64,000 nt of DNA from an uncultured Oscillibacter sp. (GTDB lineage Bacteria > Bacillota > Clostridia > Oscillospirales > Oscillospiraceae), in assembly GCA_905200545.1 (NCBI GenBank), contig CAJKKQ010000011.1, positions 1-64,000 of the forward strand, written 5' to 3'. Below, in pieces: positions 8,340 through 16,672 of this stretch. The position numbers and the translations under genes were made by a program. The stretch's first letter is position 1, and each line of letters starts with the position of its first letter. The notes below the pieces were generated by a model that saw only the letters and a list, made by a program, of their open reading frames with translations, had not been told where the DNA came from and did not search any database.

Positions 8340-9485
8340 ATGAATAAAAGCGACATCACCCGGGATTATTGTATGCTGAGCGGCCCTCTGGCGAAAAAAG
8401 GCTATGACTGGTGGTGGCATTCCTTCACCGCGGAACACGTGAGAACCGGAGAACGCAAGTCCTTTTATATCGAATACTTTCTCTGTAATCCCGCCCTGGC
8501 ACAGGAGCAGCCGATGCTGGTCTGGAACGATCCGGAGGGCCGTCAGGCAGGGAAGCGCCCCTCCTACTGCATGATCAATGTGGGATTCTGGGGAAAAGAG
8601 AAGGGCCAGCTCCACCGCTTTTTCCCTTGGAGCCAGGTGTCCGTTCCCCTGAATGCGCCCTTGAACCTGAAGGCCGGGGATTGCACCTGCACGGAGACGC
8701 ACATGACCGGTCATGTGAAGGTGACGCCGGAGGAGGCTGCTGCCCGCCCGGAGTGGATGAGTGATGCCGGGGAGCTGGAATGAGATATTCAGATCAACAA
8801 GCAGGTGGCCTATCACGTGGGGTACGGAGCCTCCAGGTTCTTCCGCCGCCTCAATGCCTTTGAGATGTTCTGGCACGCCGAGGGGATGAAGACTGCCTTT
8901 GACGGCCGACTGCGCCTGAACGGTGAGGAATACCGGGTTCATCCCGATACCTGTTATGGCTACGCCGACAAAAATTGGGGCAGAGATTTCACCTCTCCCT
9001 GGGTGTGGCTTTCTTCCAACGATCTGGTGAGCACCGTTACGGGCAGACGGCTCCATAACAGTGTATTCGAGGTGGGTGGCGGTAATCCCAAAGTGTTTGG
9101 GATTGCCCTGGGGCGAAAGCTCCTGGGCCAGTTTTACTATGAGGGCAGGGATTACGAGTTCAATTTCAGCAAGTTCTGGACAGGCATCCGCACCTTCTTC
9201 GACTGTACGGAGACCGCCGGCCAAATCCTGTGGAAGGTAATCCAGACCACCTTTAAAGCCCGAATGGAGGTGGAGATCGCCTGCAGCAAGGACGAGATGC
9301 TCCTCATCAACTATGAGTCCCCGGACGGCTATAAACGCCACACCCGGCTGTGGAACTGTGAAAACGGATACGGAACTGTAAAGCTCTATGAAAAGCGGCG
9401 GGGCGGCTGGCAGCTCATAGATAAGGTGAGAGCAGGCAGCGTAGGCTGCGAGTACGGGGAATACGAAAAGGAGAGTCAAGCATGA
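8340..9485 (+). pseudogene. tocopherol cyclase-like protein interrupted by an in-frame TGA
   Basis: One 382-codon frame from ATG 8340 (GGGGGGCGG upstream) to 9485, broken only by a TGA at 8781-8783. Codons before and after stay in the same frame: the first half ends in ...DAGELE, the second continues DIQINKQVAYHVGYG. The Trp-rich pattern (GYDWWWHSF, CYGYADKNWGRDF, PWVWLSSNDL) resembles the tocopherol cyclase-like family of anaerobes. TGG-to-TGA nonsense is the simplest cause. The downstream half has no good ribosome site before its first GTG (8805). The next gene overlaps the final stop by 4 bases, showing the operon was built around an intact gene. Recent inactivation, readthrough or a base-call error are possible. 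Confidence 0.8.
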
Positions 9486-9826
9486 AGCGCGTGAAGATCA
9501 CGGTTTTGAAAACCACACTGGACAGGGAGCTGGCGGCGGAATATGGCGTGGAGGGGCTCACCGCCTGCCCCATGCTCCAGGCGGGGCAGGTGTTCTACGC
9601 AGACTATGCCAAGCCGGAGGGCCTGTGCGACGAGGCCTGGAAGGCCATCTATCAGTATGTGTTCGCCCTGGCCCACGGAGCGGAGAAGGAGCTGTTCTAC
9701 TATGGCGACTGGATCCGGAAGCCCGGCGTGGCCATCTGTAGCTGCAACGACGGATTACGGCCGGTGATTTTCAAGCTGGAAGCAACCGATGAAATTTCCC
9801 GGATCGACGATACGCCGGTGCAGTGA
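9482..9826 (+). CDS. TIGR04076 family protein
   Basis: 114 residues, MKRVKITVLKTTLDRELAAE, with the family pattern of two cysteines in TACPML and a C-terminal SCNDGLRPVIFKLEA. TIGR04076 proteins are short, widespread in anaerobes and uncharacterised; conserved cysteines suggest metal or redox binding. The start ATG overlaps the stop of the disrupted upstream gene (ATGA), so its translation may be reduced if ribosomes stop early at 8781. Confidence 0.8.
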   Translation: MKRVKITVLKTTLDRELAAEYGVEGLTACPMLQAGQVFYADYAKPEGLCDEAWKAIYQYVFALAHGAEKELFYYGDWIRKPGVAICSCNDGLRPVIFKLEATDEISRIDDTPVQ

Positions 9827-9829
9827 GCG

Positions 9830-10033
9830 ATGATGTCCTACACCAGAGAAGAACTCACCGAGGCCAAACGCCAAATCGACTCCACCCTCCACAAGCTGCG
9901 GGAAGTCGTTAAAACCCTGGAGCGGAAGAGCAATCCGGCCCGGTACAAATCCCAGATCACCCTGGCCAAGCGCCGGATCCGGGCGTTTTCCATCGCCGGT
10001 GAGCTGATCGCCCGGGAGCTGGATCAGATATGA
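9830..10033 (+). CDS. small charged helical protein of unknown function
   Basis: 67 residues, MMSYTREELTEAKRQIDSTL; almost entirely helical, with a probable coiled coil and many Lys/Arg. It starts 3 bases after the preceding stop and has a second ATG one codon in. Last gene before a strong terminator. No family recognised. Confidence 0.6.
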   Translation: MMSYTREELTEAKRQIDSTLHKLREVVKTLERKSNPARYKSQITLAKRRIRAFSIAGELIARELDQI

Positions 10034-10042
10034 TGAACAAGA

Positions 10043-10080
10043 ACGGCCCGTGGAACTTGAAGTCCACGGGCCGTTTCTTA
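10043..10080. terminator. bidirectional terminator between convergent operons
   Basis: Arms 10043-10054 and 10063-10074 (ACGGCCCGTGGA and complement) then TTTCTTATTCT on the plus strand. On the minus strand TTCTTGTTC follows, so nrdG can also stop here. Confidence 0.8.
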
Positions 10081-10611
10081 TTCTCTTACCCGGTCCGGCA
10101 AAAAGCGCAGCGCTCCCGCGGCCCGGCTGGCGTTCAGATCAATGAGTCGCTGGTTGGAGCTGCCCCGAAACCGCAGGGAGATGTCCTTGAGCTCCTCCAC
10201 AAACCGGCCGTCCACCAGTACATCCAGCAGAGAGAGCATCTCATCCGTCACTTCGCAGCGGGGATGGGTTCCCTCTGTGGTCAGCTCTTCATAGGTAAAG
10301 CCGCTGAAGCCCCAGATGGTCTTATCCGGATACGCGGAGCGAACCCGCCGCAAAAAGGGAACCAGACACCGTTGATTCTCCGGCTCAAAGGGCTCGCCGC
10401 CCAGCAGCGTCAGGCCATTGATATAGCTGGGGGAGAGCATCTGCAAAAGACGCTCCTCCGTCTCGGCGGTGAAGGGCTGCCCATAGGAAAAATCCCAGGT
10501 CTGGGGCTGGAAACAGTTTTTGCAGTGGTTGGTGCAGCCGGAGACAAACAGTGTCACCCGTACCCCTTCACCATTGGCAATATCACAGTTTTTGATTTCC
10601 CCGTAGTACAT
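10078..10611 (-). CDS. nrdG: anaerobic ribonucleoside-triphosphate reductase activating protein
   Basis: 177 residues, start MYYGEIKNCDIANGEGVRVT. C26-x3-C30-x2-C33 (CTNHCKNC) holds the 4Fe-4S cluster; TLLGGEPFEPEN is the SAM-binding GGEP motif. NrdG uses SAM to install the glycyl radical on NrdD. It lies 63 bases downstream of nrdD on the same strand and is normally co-transcribed with it. Size is normal for the family. Confidence 0.95.
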   Translation of the reverse strand: MYYGEIKNCDIANGEGVRVTLFVSGCTNHCKNCFQPQTWDFSYGQPFTAETEERLLQMLSPSYINGLTLLGGEPFEPENQRCLVPFLRRVRSAYPDKTIWGFSGFTYEELTTEGTHPRCEVTDEMLSLLDVLVDGRFVEELKDISLRFRGSSNQRLIDLNASRAAGALRFLPDRVRE

Positions 10612-10674
10612 GATGGCCTCCTGCCAAAGAGCCCCCGCCGCAAGGACAGGGGCGCTTTGTGAAATAGAAATCCT

Positions 10675-12873
10675 TTACAGATGCAGCACCCGGTCCCGAA
10701 TCTCCTGGGTACGGCCTTGGTTCCAGAACTGCGTGCCGATGTAGCCGCAGGTGCGCCGGGCCACGTTCATCTTGTCCTGATCCGTGTTGCCGCACTTGGG
10801 ACACTTCCAGATGAGCTTGCCGTTTTCCTCCACGATCTGGATCTCGCCGTCCCAGCCGCACACCTGGCAGTAGTCGCTCTTGGTGTTCAGCTCGGCATAG
10901 ATGATATTGTCGTAGATGAACTTCATCACCTGCAGCACAGCCTCCAGATTGTTCTGCATGTCCGGCACTTCCACGTAGCTGATGGCGCCGCCGGGGGAGA
11001 GGTGCTGGAACTGAGCCTCGAACTTCAGCTTGTCAAAGGCGTTGATCTCCTCGGTGACATGAACGTGGTAGCTGTTGGTGATATAGCCCTTGTCGGTGAT
11101 GCCCTCAATCACGCCGAAGCGGCGCTGGAGGCACTTGGCAAACTTGTAGGTGGTGGATTCCAGAGGCGTGCCATAGAGGGAGAAGTCGATGTCGCTCTCC
11201 TCCTTCCACTTCTTGCAGGCGTCGTTCATGTGCTGCATGACGGAAAGGGCAAAGGGCGTGGCCTCAGGGTCTGTGTGGCTCTTGCCAGTCATGTACTTGA
11301 CACACTCATAAAGGCCCGCATAGCCCAGGGAGATGGTGGAGTAGCCGTGGTAGAGCAGCTCGTCAATGGTCTCGCCCTTTTTGAGCCGGGCGCAGGCGCC
11401 GTACTGCCACAAAATAGGGGCCACATCGGAGAGGGTCCCCTTGAGCCGCTCATGGCGGCACAGCAGCGCCCGGTGGCAAAGCTCCAGCCGCTCGTCAAAG
11501 ATGCTCCAGAACTTCTCCATATCTCCCCCGGAGGAGAGGGCCACATCCGGGAGGTTGATGGTCACCACGCCTTGATTGAAGCGGCCGTAGTACTTGTGCT
11601 TGCCGGGCTCATAGTTGCCGGCATTGGCGATGTTTCCGATACCAGCGTCGGTGAAGCGGTCCGGCGTAAGGAAGGAGCGGCAGCCCATGCAGGTATACAC
11701 GTCGCCTTTGAGTTCCTTCATCTTCTTGGCAGAGATATAGTCGGGGACCATCCGCCGGGCGGTGCACTTGGCAGCCAACTTCGTGAGGTACCAGTAGGGG
11801 GAGTCCTCCGTGATGTTGTCCTCTTCCAGCACATAGATGAGCTTGGGGAAGGCAGGGGTGATCCACACGCCGTCCTCGTTTTTCACGCCCTGATAGCGCT
11901 GCTCCAAAGTCTCCTCGATGATCATGGCCAGATCTTTGCGCTCCTGGTCGTTCTTGGCCTCGCCTAGGTACATGAACACGGTGACGAAGGGAGCCTGTCC
12001 GTTGGTGGTCAGCAGCGTCAGCACCTGATACTGGATGGTCTGCACGCCCCGGCGAACCTCGTCCCGCAGGCGGTCCTCCACCAGCTGATGCATTTTCTCC
12101 TCGCCGGGATCGATGCCCAGGGTCTCCATCTCCTGCTCTACGATCTTGCGGATCTTCTTCCGGCTCACGTCCACAAAGGGCGCCAGGTGAGCCAGAGAGA
12201 TGGACTGGCCGCCGTACTGGTTGGAAGCTACCTGGGCGATGATCTGCGTGGCAATGTTGCAGGCGGTGGAGAAGCTGTGAGGCCGCTCAATGAGGGTGCC
12301 GGTAATGACAGTGCCGTTTTGCAGCATATCCTCCAGATTCACCAGGTCGCAGTTGTGCATGTGCTGGGCATAGTAGTCGGAGTCGTGGAAGTGGATGATG
12401 CCCTCCTTGTGGGCCTCCACAATGTCCGGGGGAAGCAGCAGCCGCTCACTGAGGTCCCGGGAGACCTCGCCGGCCATGTAGTCCCGCTGGGTGGAGTTCA
12501 CCACTGGGTTCTTGTTGGAGTTCTCCTGCTTGGCCTCCTCGTTGCAGCACTCGATGAGGCTGAGGATCTTTTCATCGGTGGTGTTGCTGCGGCGAACCAG
12601 GGAGCGGGTATAGCGGTAGGTGACATAGTTCTTGGCCACCTCATAGGCGCCGTGGGCCATGATCTGATATTCCACCAGATCCTGAATTTCCTCCACAGAG
12701 GGAGAGCGGTTCATCTTCAGGCAGCTGAGCTCCACGAATTCTGCGATGCGCCGGATCTGCATGGGCGTCATGCGGGCGCTCTCTTCCACGCTGTCGTTGG
12801 CCTTGGTAATGGCAGCAACGATTTTTTCAATGTCGAAAACAACTTCTGTTCCGTTGCGTTTGATGACTTTCAT
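10675..12873 (-). CDS. nrdD: anaerobic ribonucleoside-triphosphate reductase
   Basis: 732 residues from the ATG at 12873 (MKVIKRNGTEVVFDIEKIV), preferred over upstream in-frame codons because GGAGGGAACGTGC precedes it. N-terminal ATP-cone (residues 1-95, allosteric), class III reductase barrel with NSNKNPVVNSTQRDYMAGE, then a zinc site (CQVCGWDG and CPKCGNTD), and a C-terminal glycyl-radical loop RTCGYIG. Makes dNTPs from NTPs without oxygen, with formate as usual reductant. A tandem palindromic NrdR-like element overlaps the promoter region upstream. Confidence 0.96.
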   Translation of the reverse strand: MKVIKRNGTEVVFDIEKIVAAITKANDSVEESARMTPMQIRRIAEFVELSCLKMNRSPSVEEIQDLVEYQIMAHGAYEVAKNYVTYRYTRSLVRRSNTTDEKILSLIECCNEEAKQENSNKNPVVNSTQRDYMAGEVSRDLSERLLLPPDIVEAHKEGIIHFHDSDYYAQHMHNCDLVNLEDMLQNGTVITGTLIERPHSFSTACNIATQIIAQVASNQYGGQSISLAHLAPFVDVSRKKIRKIVEQEMETLGIDPGEEKMHQLVEDRLRDEVRRGVQTIQYQVLTLLTTNGQAPFVTVFMYLGEAKNDQERKDLAMIIEETLEQRYQGVKNEDGVWITPAFPKLIYVLEEDNITEDSPYWYLTKLAAKCTARRMVPDYISAKKMKELKGDVYTCMGCRSFLTPDRFTDAGIGNIANAGNYEPGKHKYYGRFNQGVVTINLPDVALSSGGDMEKFWSIFDERLELCHRALLCRHERLKGTLSDVAPILWQYGACARLKKGETIDELLYHGYSTISLGYAGLYECVKYMTGKSHTDPEATPFALSVMQHMNDACKKWKEESDIDFSLYGTPLESTTYKFAKCLQRRFGVIEGITDKGYITNSYHVHVTEEINAFDKLKFEAQFQHLSPGGAISYVEVPDMQNNLEAVLQVMKFIYDNIIYAELNTKSDYCQVCGWDGEIQIVEENGKLIWKCPKCGNTDQDKMNVARRTCGYIGTQFWNQGRTQEIRDRVLHL

Positions 12874-12909
12874 GCACGTTCCCTCCGTATAATCTCCGCG
12901 GCAAGCCGC

Positions 12910-12953
12910 GCAATATATCTGATCTTGCTCCATTATAATGTACAAGATATTGT
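12910..12953 (-). promoter_or_regulatory. tandem NrdR-box-like elements upstream of nrdD
   Basis: A palindrome ACAAGATATTGT (12942-12953) and a degenerate copy GCAATATATCTG (12910-12921) start 32 bases apart, about three helical turns, which is the usual spacing of paired NrdR boxes. A TATAAT on the minus strand lies between them (plus 12932-12937), so binding would block the nrdD promoter. NrdR regulation is established for nrd operons; assignment here is by motif shape. Confidence 0.5.
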
Positions 12954-12969
12954 ATGCACTGTGACATTT

Positions 12970-12993
12970 GCCACGAATCTCAAAATTCGTGGC
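12970..12993. repeat. inverted repeat in the nrdD / radical SAM divergent gap
   Basis: Perfect 9-base arms GCCACGAAT and ATTCGTGGC (12970-12978, 12985-12993) with a 6-base AT-rich loop. No U-tract, so more likely an operator than a terminator. Function unknown. Confidence 0.5.
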
Positions 12994-13195
12994 TTCCTGC
13001 CGAAAGCCGCACACGAAATAGTATTTTGCCAAAAGATGCGGAAAATGTCCATTGGGATTTTACACAGAAACTATGGGATTCTTTCTCCGGCATTTTCCGG
13101 GGGCTTATCCTCTTTTCTTTCCGGCGGCGATAGAGTAAAATATGCACGAAACACAGCCCGCAATAGGGACAGTTTTTCCGCTGGGAGGCATCTGC

Positions 13196-14092
13196 ATGTA
13201 TTGGAACAGTCTCAATGATTGCCTGCGGCGCCAGTATGGATGCAAAGTCTATAAGCTGGCGCTTTCCTCCGGCTGCACCTGCCCCAACCGGGACGGCACG
13301 CTGGACACGCGGGGGTGCATCTTCTGCGACGGCTCCGGAGCCTTCGCGGAGACCGGGGACATCCCTGCCCAGCTGGCGGCCGCCCGCCGCCGGGTGGCTG
13401 CCAAAGCGGGGAGAGACCCGCGGTTTATCGCGTATTTCCAGTCCTTTACCAATACCTACGCCCCTGTGGAGCGGTTGCGGGCGCTGTACACTGCGGCCAT
13501 GGAGCCGGAGGATGTGGTGGTGCTGTCGGTGGCCACCCGACCGGACTGCCTGCCGCCGGAAATGGTGGAGCTGCTGGCGGAGCTGAACCGGGAGAAGCCC
13601 GTCTGGGTGGAACTGGGGCTCCAGACCATCCACCCGGCAAGTGCTGCCTATATCCGGCGGGGATATGACCTGCCGGTATTCGACCGGGCGGTGCACCGGC
13701 TGAAAGAAGCCGGCATCACCGTGGTGGTGCATCAGATTCTGGGCCTGCCCGGCGAAACGGAAACCATGATGGCCGCCACCTCCCGCTATATCGGGGCCTC
13801 CGGGGCCGACGGCATCAAGTTTCATCTGCTGCACGTGCTGCGGGGGACAGACCTTGCCCGGGACTGGGCGGCGGGCCGCTTTGCCTGTTTGGAGATGGAG
13901 GCGTATATCGCGGCTTTGGAAACGTGCCTGCGGAATACTCCCAGGGATATGGTGGTTCACCGACTCACCGGGGACGGCGCCAAGCGGGATTTGCTGGCCC
14001 CCCTCTGGAGCGGCGACAAGAAGCGGGTGCTCAATGCCATCCATCACGCATTTGTGCGGGATGACCTGGAGCAGGGCAGTGCCTTTGTGTGA
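13196..14092 (+). CDS. TIGR01212 family radical SAM protein
   Basis: 298 residues from ATG 13196 (GGGAGG 8 bases upstream). The radical SAM cluster motif is the family's spread form CTCPNRDGTLDTRGCIFCDG. FIAYFQSFTNTYAP and VELGLQTIHPASAAYIRRGY are hallmark blocks of the TIGR01212/YhcC proteins related to Elp3-type enzymes. The substrate is not established. Divergent from nrdD, monocistronic, with a terminator 18 bases after its stop. Confidence 0.9.
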   Translation: MYWNSLNDCLRRQYGCKVYKLALSSGCTCPNRDGTLDTRGCIFCDGSGAFAETGDIPAQLAAARRRVAAKAGRDPRFIAYFQSFTNTYAPVERLRALYTAAMEPEDVVVLSVATRPDCLPPEMVELLAELNREKPVWVELGLQTIHPASAAYIRRGYDLPVFDRAVHRLKEAGITVVVHQILGLPGETETMMAATSRYIGASGADGIKFHLLHVLRGTDLARDWAAGRFACLEMEAYIAALETCLRNTPRDMVVHRLTGDGAKRDLLAPLWSGDKKRVLNAIHHAFVRDDLEQGSAFV

Positions 14093-14109
14093 TCTGATCC
14101 ATACAGGAA

Positions 14110-14143
14110 ACAGGGGGATGACCTGGTGTCATCCCCCTGTCTT
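14110..14143. terminator. terminator between convergent radical SAM and AlbA-type genes
   Basis: Perfect 13-base arms 14110-14122 and 14128-14140 (ACAGGGGGATGAC) with a 5-base loop; followed on the plus side by CTTC, a weak U-tract. Confidence 0.7.
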
Positions 14144-14155
14144 CATGTTGGTGCT

Positions 14156-15613
14156 TCAAGCTTTTAATTGATAGACCTGGCCTTGATTGCTGCCGACAGC
14201 GGTGACAATATCTTGTGCCAGTAACTCCTGCAGATAATCCCGGGTGCGGGACGGATTTAATTGAATGTACTCCGCAATCTCACCAATGCTTGCACTGACG
14301 CTGTCGGTGAGATATTCGATGATTAATTGCTTTTTGACCTGGTCAATCGCTGTCCTTTGATCTTTGCTTTTGACTGCCGTATGGTCACTCCCGGTTTTTT
14401 CCAGGGATAACGATAATGTCGTTCGTTCCGGAGAGAAGCCCTCTTCAATGACCGGCTGTGCCCAGCCCTGCTTTCGCCAGACGGAGTAGATATTGGGAAT
14501 ACCGCTGCCCGCGCCCTTACCGATGCTTACCAGATTGAACATCCTGGTCAGTGCCATGTTGCGCGGATCGGAGACGCCGCCGCTTTTGGCGGCTTCAATC
14601 TCAATACGGAATGCGCCGGGGTTGGAGAAGGTGATCCGATCCCGGCGCTTGACAATCACCAGACCCGGCCTTCCATAATAGTCGGCATTGATCAGGCAGT
14701 TTGCCAGGGCTTCCCGCAAGGCGTTTGGGACGGGCGAATCCTCCATACCCACTTCGTCCCCCGGGGTTACAGGGATCTCGATGTCCTGCGTGACCCTTTC
14801 GGAAACCCGGAAGCAGAAATCGTAAAGATTGCCGCTCCAGTCTCCGGATGAGGATACGATCCGATCTGTCAACCTGGTATCCGGTCCCATTTGTTCCTGA
14901 TAGTCCAGAAAATAGTGGGGGAACTCCTTAATGATCTTGTGTTCAAACCCGAACATCAGCAATCCCGCGGCAGTAGGATGCATGGTACCCCCGGCACTTT
15001 TTCCGATCGCTCCCAGCCGGTCAAGAAAATCGGAGTCCTCTAGTTCCTCCCACACATGGCCGGGACGGCAGTCCTCCATACGGGCCCGGTAACGGTGAAC
15101 ACTGTCATAGTCCAGGACATCCAGGCCCATGTATTCCAGAACCCTCATGTCCGGTGTCTGCACCTTGGCATCCCGCAGCATGCTCTGGACTTCCTCCCGG
15201 GTGCATCGATAGTCCCCTTCGCCGTTCCGGCGGTATGAGCCGGAGAGAGGGTTCCCGTCGATGTATACCGGTCTGTCATAGCGCTGGGCGCGGGGCACTG
15301 TGATGGCAATGATGTGATTCCCATCTGCCTCTACGGTTTGAATCTGATCCTCTGTCAGAATATTGACGCTGACTTTTTTGGGGTCATTGATGATCTCCCA
15401 GAATTCATTGATGAGCCGCTCAGGGTCAGGAAGATCGACGGTATGCAGGGAGTGATCCCGGTGCTCTTCCACACCCAGCAGAATCACACCGCCAAGTGTA
15501 TTGGCGAAGGCGGAGTAAGTCTCCCAAATACTCTGGGGAAGGCCACCTAGGGCCTTTTTGGCTTCGATCCGGTTGTTTTCCCGATATTGCTCTATTTTGG
15601 AAAAGTCAATCAT
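14156..15613 (-). CDS. AlbA_2/Schlafen-type putative DNA-binding protein with ATPase-like domain
   Basis: 485 residues. N-terminal AlbA_2 (Schlafen) domain: ENNRIEAKKALGGLPQSIWETYSAFANTLGG with the conserved E-K-A and AFANT-GG. Middle of unknown structure, then a GHKL-like region with EALANCLINADYYG and ITFSNPGAFRI, and a C-terminal winged helix (IGEIAEYIQLNPSRTRDYLQ). These ATP-binding putative transcriptional regulators are common in Firmicutes and often lie near mobile DNA; their targets are rarely known. Alone on the minus strand between two terminators. Confidence 0.88.
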   Translation of the reverse strand: MIDFSKIEQYRENNRIEAKKALGGLPQSIWETYSAFANTLGGVILLGVEEHRDHSLHTVDLPDPERLINEFWEIINDPKKVSVNILTEDQIQTVEADGNHIIAITVPRAQRYDRPVYIDGNPLSGSYRRNGEGDYRCTREEVQSMLRDAKVQTPDMRVLEYMGLDVLDYDSVHRYRARMEDCRPGHVWEELEDSDFLDRLGAIGKSAGGTMHPTAAGLLMFGFEHKIIKEFPHYFLDYQEQMGPDTRLTDRIVSSSGDWSGNLYDFCFRVSERVTQDIEIPVTPGDEVGMEDSPVPNALREALANCLINADYYGRPGLVIVKRRDRITFSNPGAFRIEIEAAKSGGVSDPRNMALTRMFNLVSIGKGAGSGIPNIYSVWRKQGWAQPVIEEGFSPERTTLSLSLEKTGSDHTAVKSKDQRTAIDQVKKQLIIEYLTDSVSASIGEIAEYIQLNPSRTRDYLQELLAQDIVTAVGSNQGQVYQLKA

Positions 15614-15829
15614 AGGCCTTCTCCTTTACCAGTTCCTTGCTGCAGACTCCACAGGAAAATTCCGGGGGCGGCAGTTGGGTTACCTTGTTTCCGTGCAGGG
15701 AGGTCAAAAGTTTCAGCATGAAATCATCATAGCATATGAGATGAAATTTATCTATGAAAATCTGGTGCCGCACAAACACAGCAGGGGGATGCCCCGTTGG
15801 AGCATTTCTCCTTTTTGCGGCATAAACAA

Positions 15830-15878
15830 GCTCCCTTCATAGCAATCCGTGTTTTTCACAGCCTGCTACAAAGGGAGC
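15830..15878 (-). terminator. weak inverted repeat downstream of the AIM24-like gene
   Basis: 8-base arms GCTCCCTT/AAGGGAGC (15830-15837, 15871-15878) separated by 33 bases; on the minus strand a short T-rich TTGTTTATG follows. Possible terminator. The rest of 15614-15892 shows no gene. Confidence 0.35.
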
Positions 15879-15892
15879 GATTTCGATGTACT

Positions 15893-16570
15893 TTAGTTGT
15901 TACCGGTGGGGATGAAGGGGCGGATTGCCATGGCAACGCTGCTGATGGGCATGGTCTGGAGCCAGACCTTCCCCGGCCCGGTCAGCAGGGTGTTGAATAC
16001 GCCCTCACCGCCGAAGACCATGTTTTTCAGTCCGGGCACCTGTTGAATATTCATGGATACGGTGGGTTCAAAGCCCGCCACATTACCGGTATCCACCACC
16101 AGCTGCTGTCCGGCTTCCAGCTGATACTCCACCAATTCCCCATCAATTTCCGCAAAGGCTACCCCTTGTCCGGAGAGCCGCTGCATGATAAAGCCTTCGC
16201 CGCCGAAGAGGCCGGAGCCGAGCTTCTTGTTGAAATGGATGGAAAGGGAAACGCCTGCCTCTGCGGCCAGGAAGGCTTTCTTCTGCAAAATCATCTCACG
16301 TCCGGGCCCGATTTCAAGGGGCACGATCCGTCCGGGAAAGCTGGATCCGAAGGTGATCATGCCGCTTCCCCGGGCAGTATAGATATTCTGGAAGAGATTC
16401 TCTCCGGAAAAGGCCCGGGAAAACATCTTGCCCAGACCGCCGCCGGAGGTCTCCATCTGCATGTTGGGAGTCATCCAGACCATGGAGCCGCTTTCCGTGA
16501 TCATTTTCTCGCCATTTTCAAGGTGGCATACCACCACCGGGAAGGAGCCGCCTGTTATTTCATATCTCAT
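15893..16570 (-). CDS. TIGR00266/AIM24 family protein
   Basis: 225 residues, MRYEITGGSFPVVVCHLENG. The beta-rich TIGR00266 pattern is clear: ESGSMVWMTPNMQMET, GSGMITFGSSFPGRIVPLEI, LGSGLFGGEGFIMQRLSG and GGEGVFNTLLTGPGKVWLQT. Related to mitochondrial AIM24; bacterial members are common but uncharacterised, with a tryptophan-RNA-binding-attenuator-like fold. Monocistronic. Full length for the family. Confidence 0.9.
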   Translation of the reverse strand: MRYEITGGSFPVVVCHLENGEKMITESGSMVWMTPNMQMETSGGGLGKMFSRAFSGENLFQNIYTARGSGMITFGSSFPGRIVPLEIGPGREMILQKKAFLAAEAGVSLSIHFNKKLGSGLFGGEGFIMQRLSGQGVAFAEIDGELVEYQLEAGQQLVVDTGNVAGFEPTVSMNIQQVPGLKNMVFGGEGVFNTLLTGPGKVWLQTMPISSVAMAIRPFIPTGNN

Positions 16571-16672
16571 AAGGATCCTCCTCGCAGTTAGGATATCCCC
16601 ATCATACCGGGAAATACAGCTGCCGTCAAGTCACGGATGGCTGGCCGGAAACGGGCAGGACGGATCCCGGCA

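Noticed and set aside
8781..8783. TGA as a selenocysteine codon
   Set aside because: No SECIS-like hairpin is apparent downstream, and a Trp codon is the natural residue here; nonsense is simpler.
10681..13218. Long plus-strand open frames opposite nrdD (428 and 376 codons)
   Set aside because: Mirror frames caused by high GC and codon bias of nrdD; no ribosome sites or family signal.
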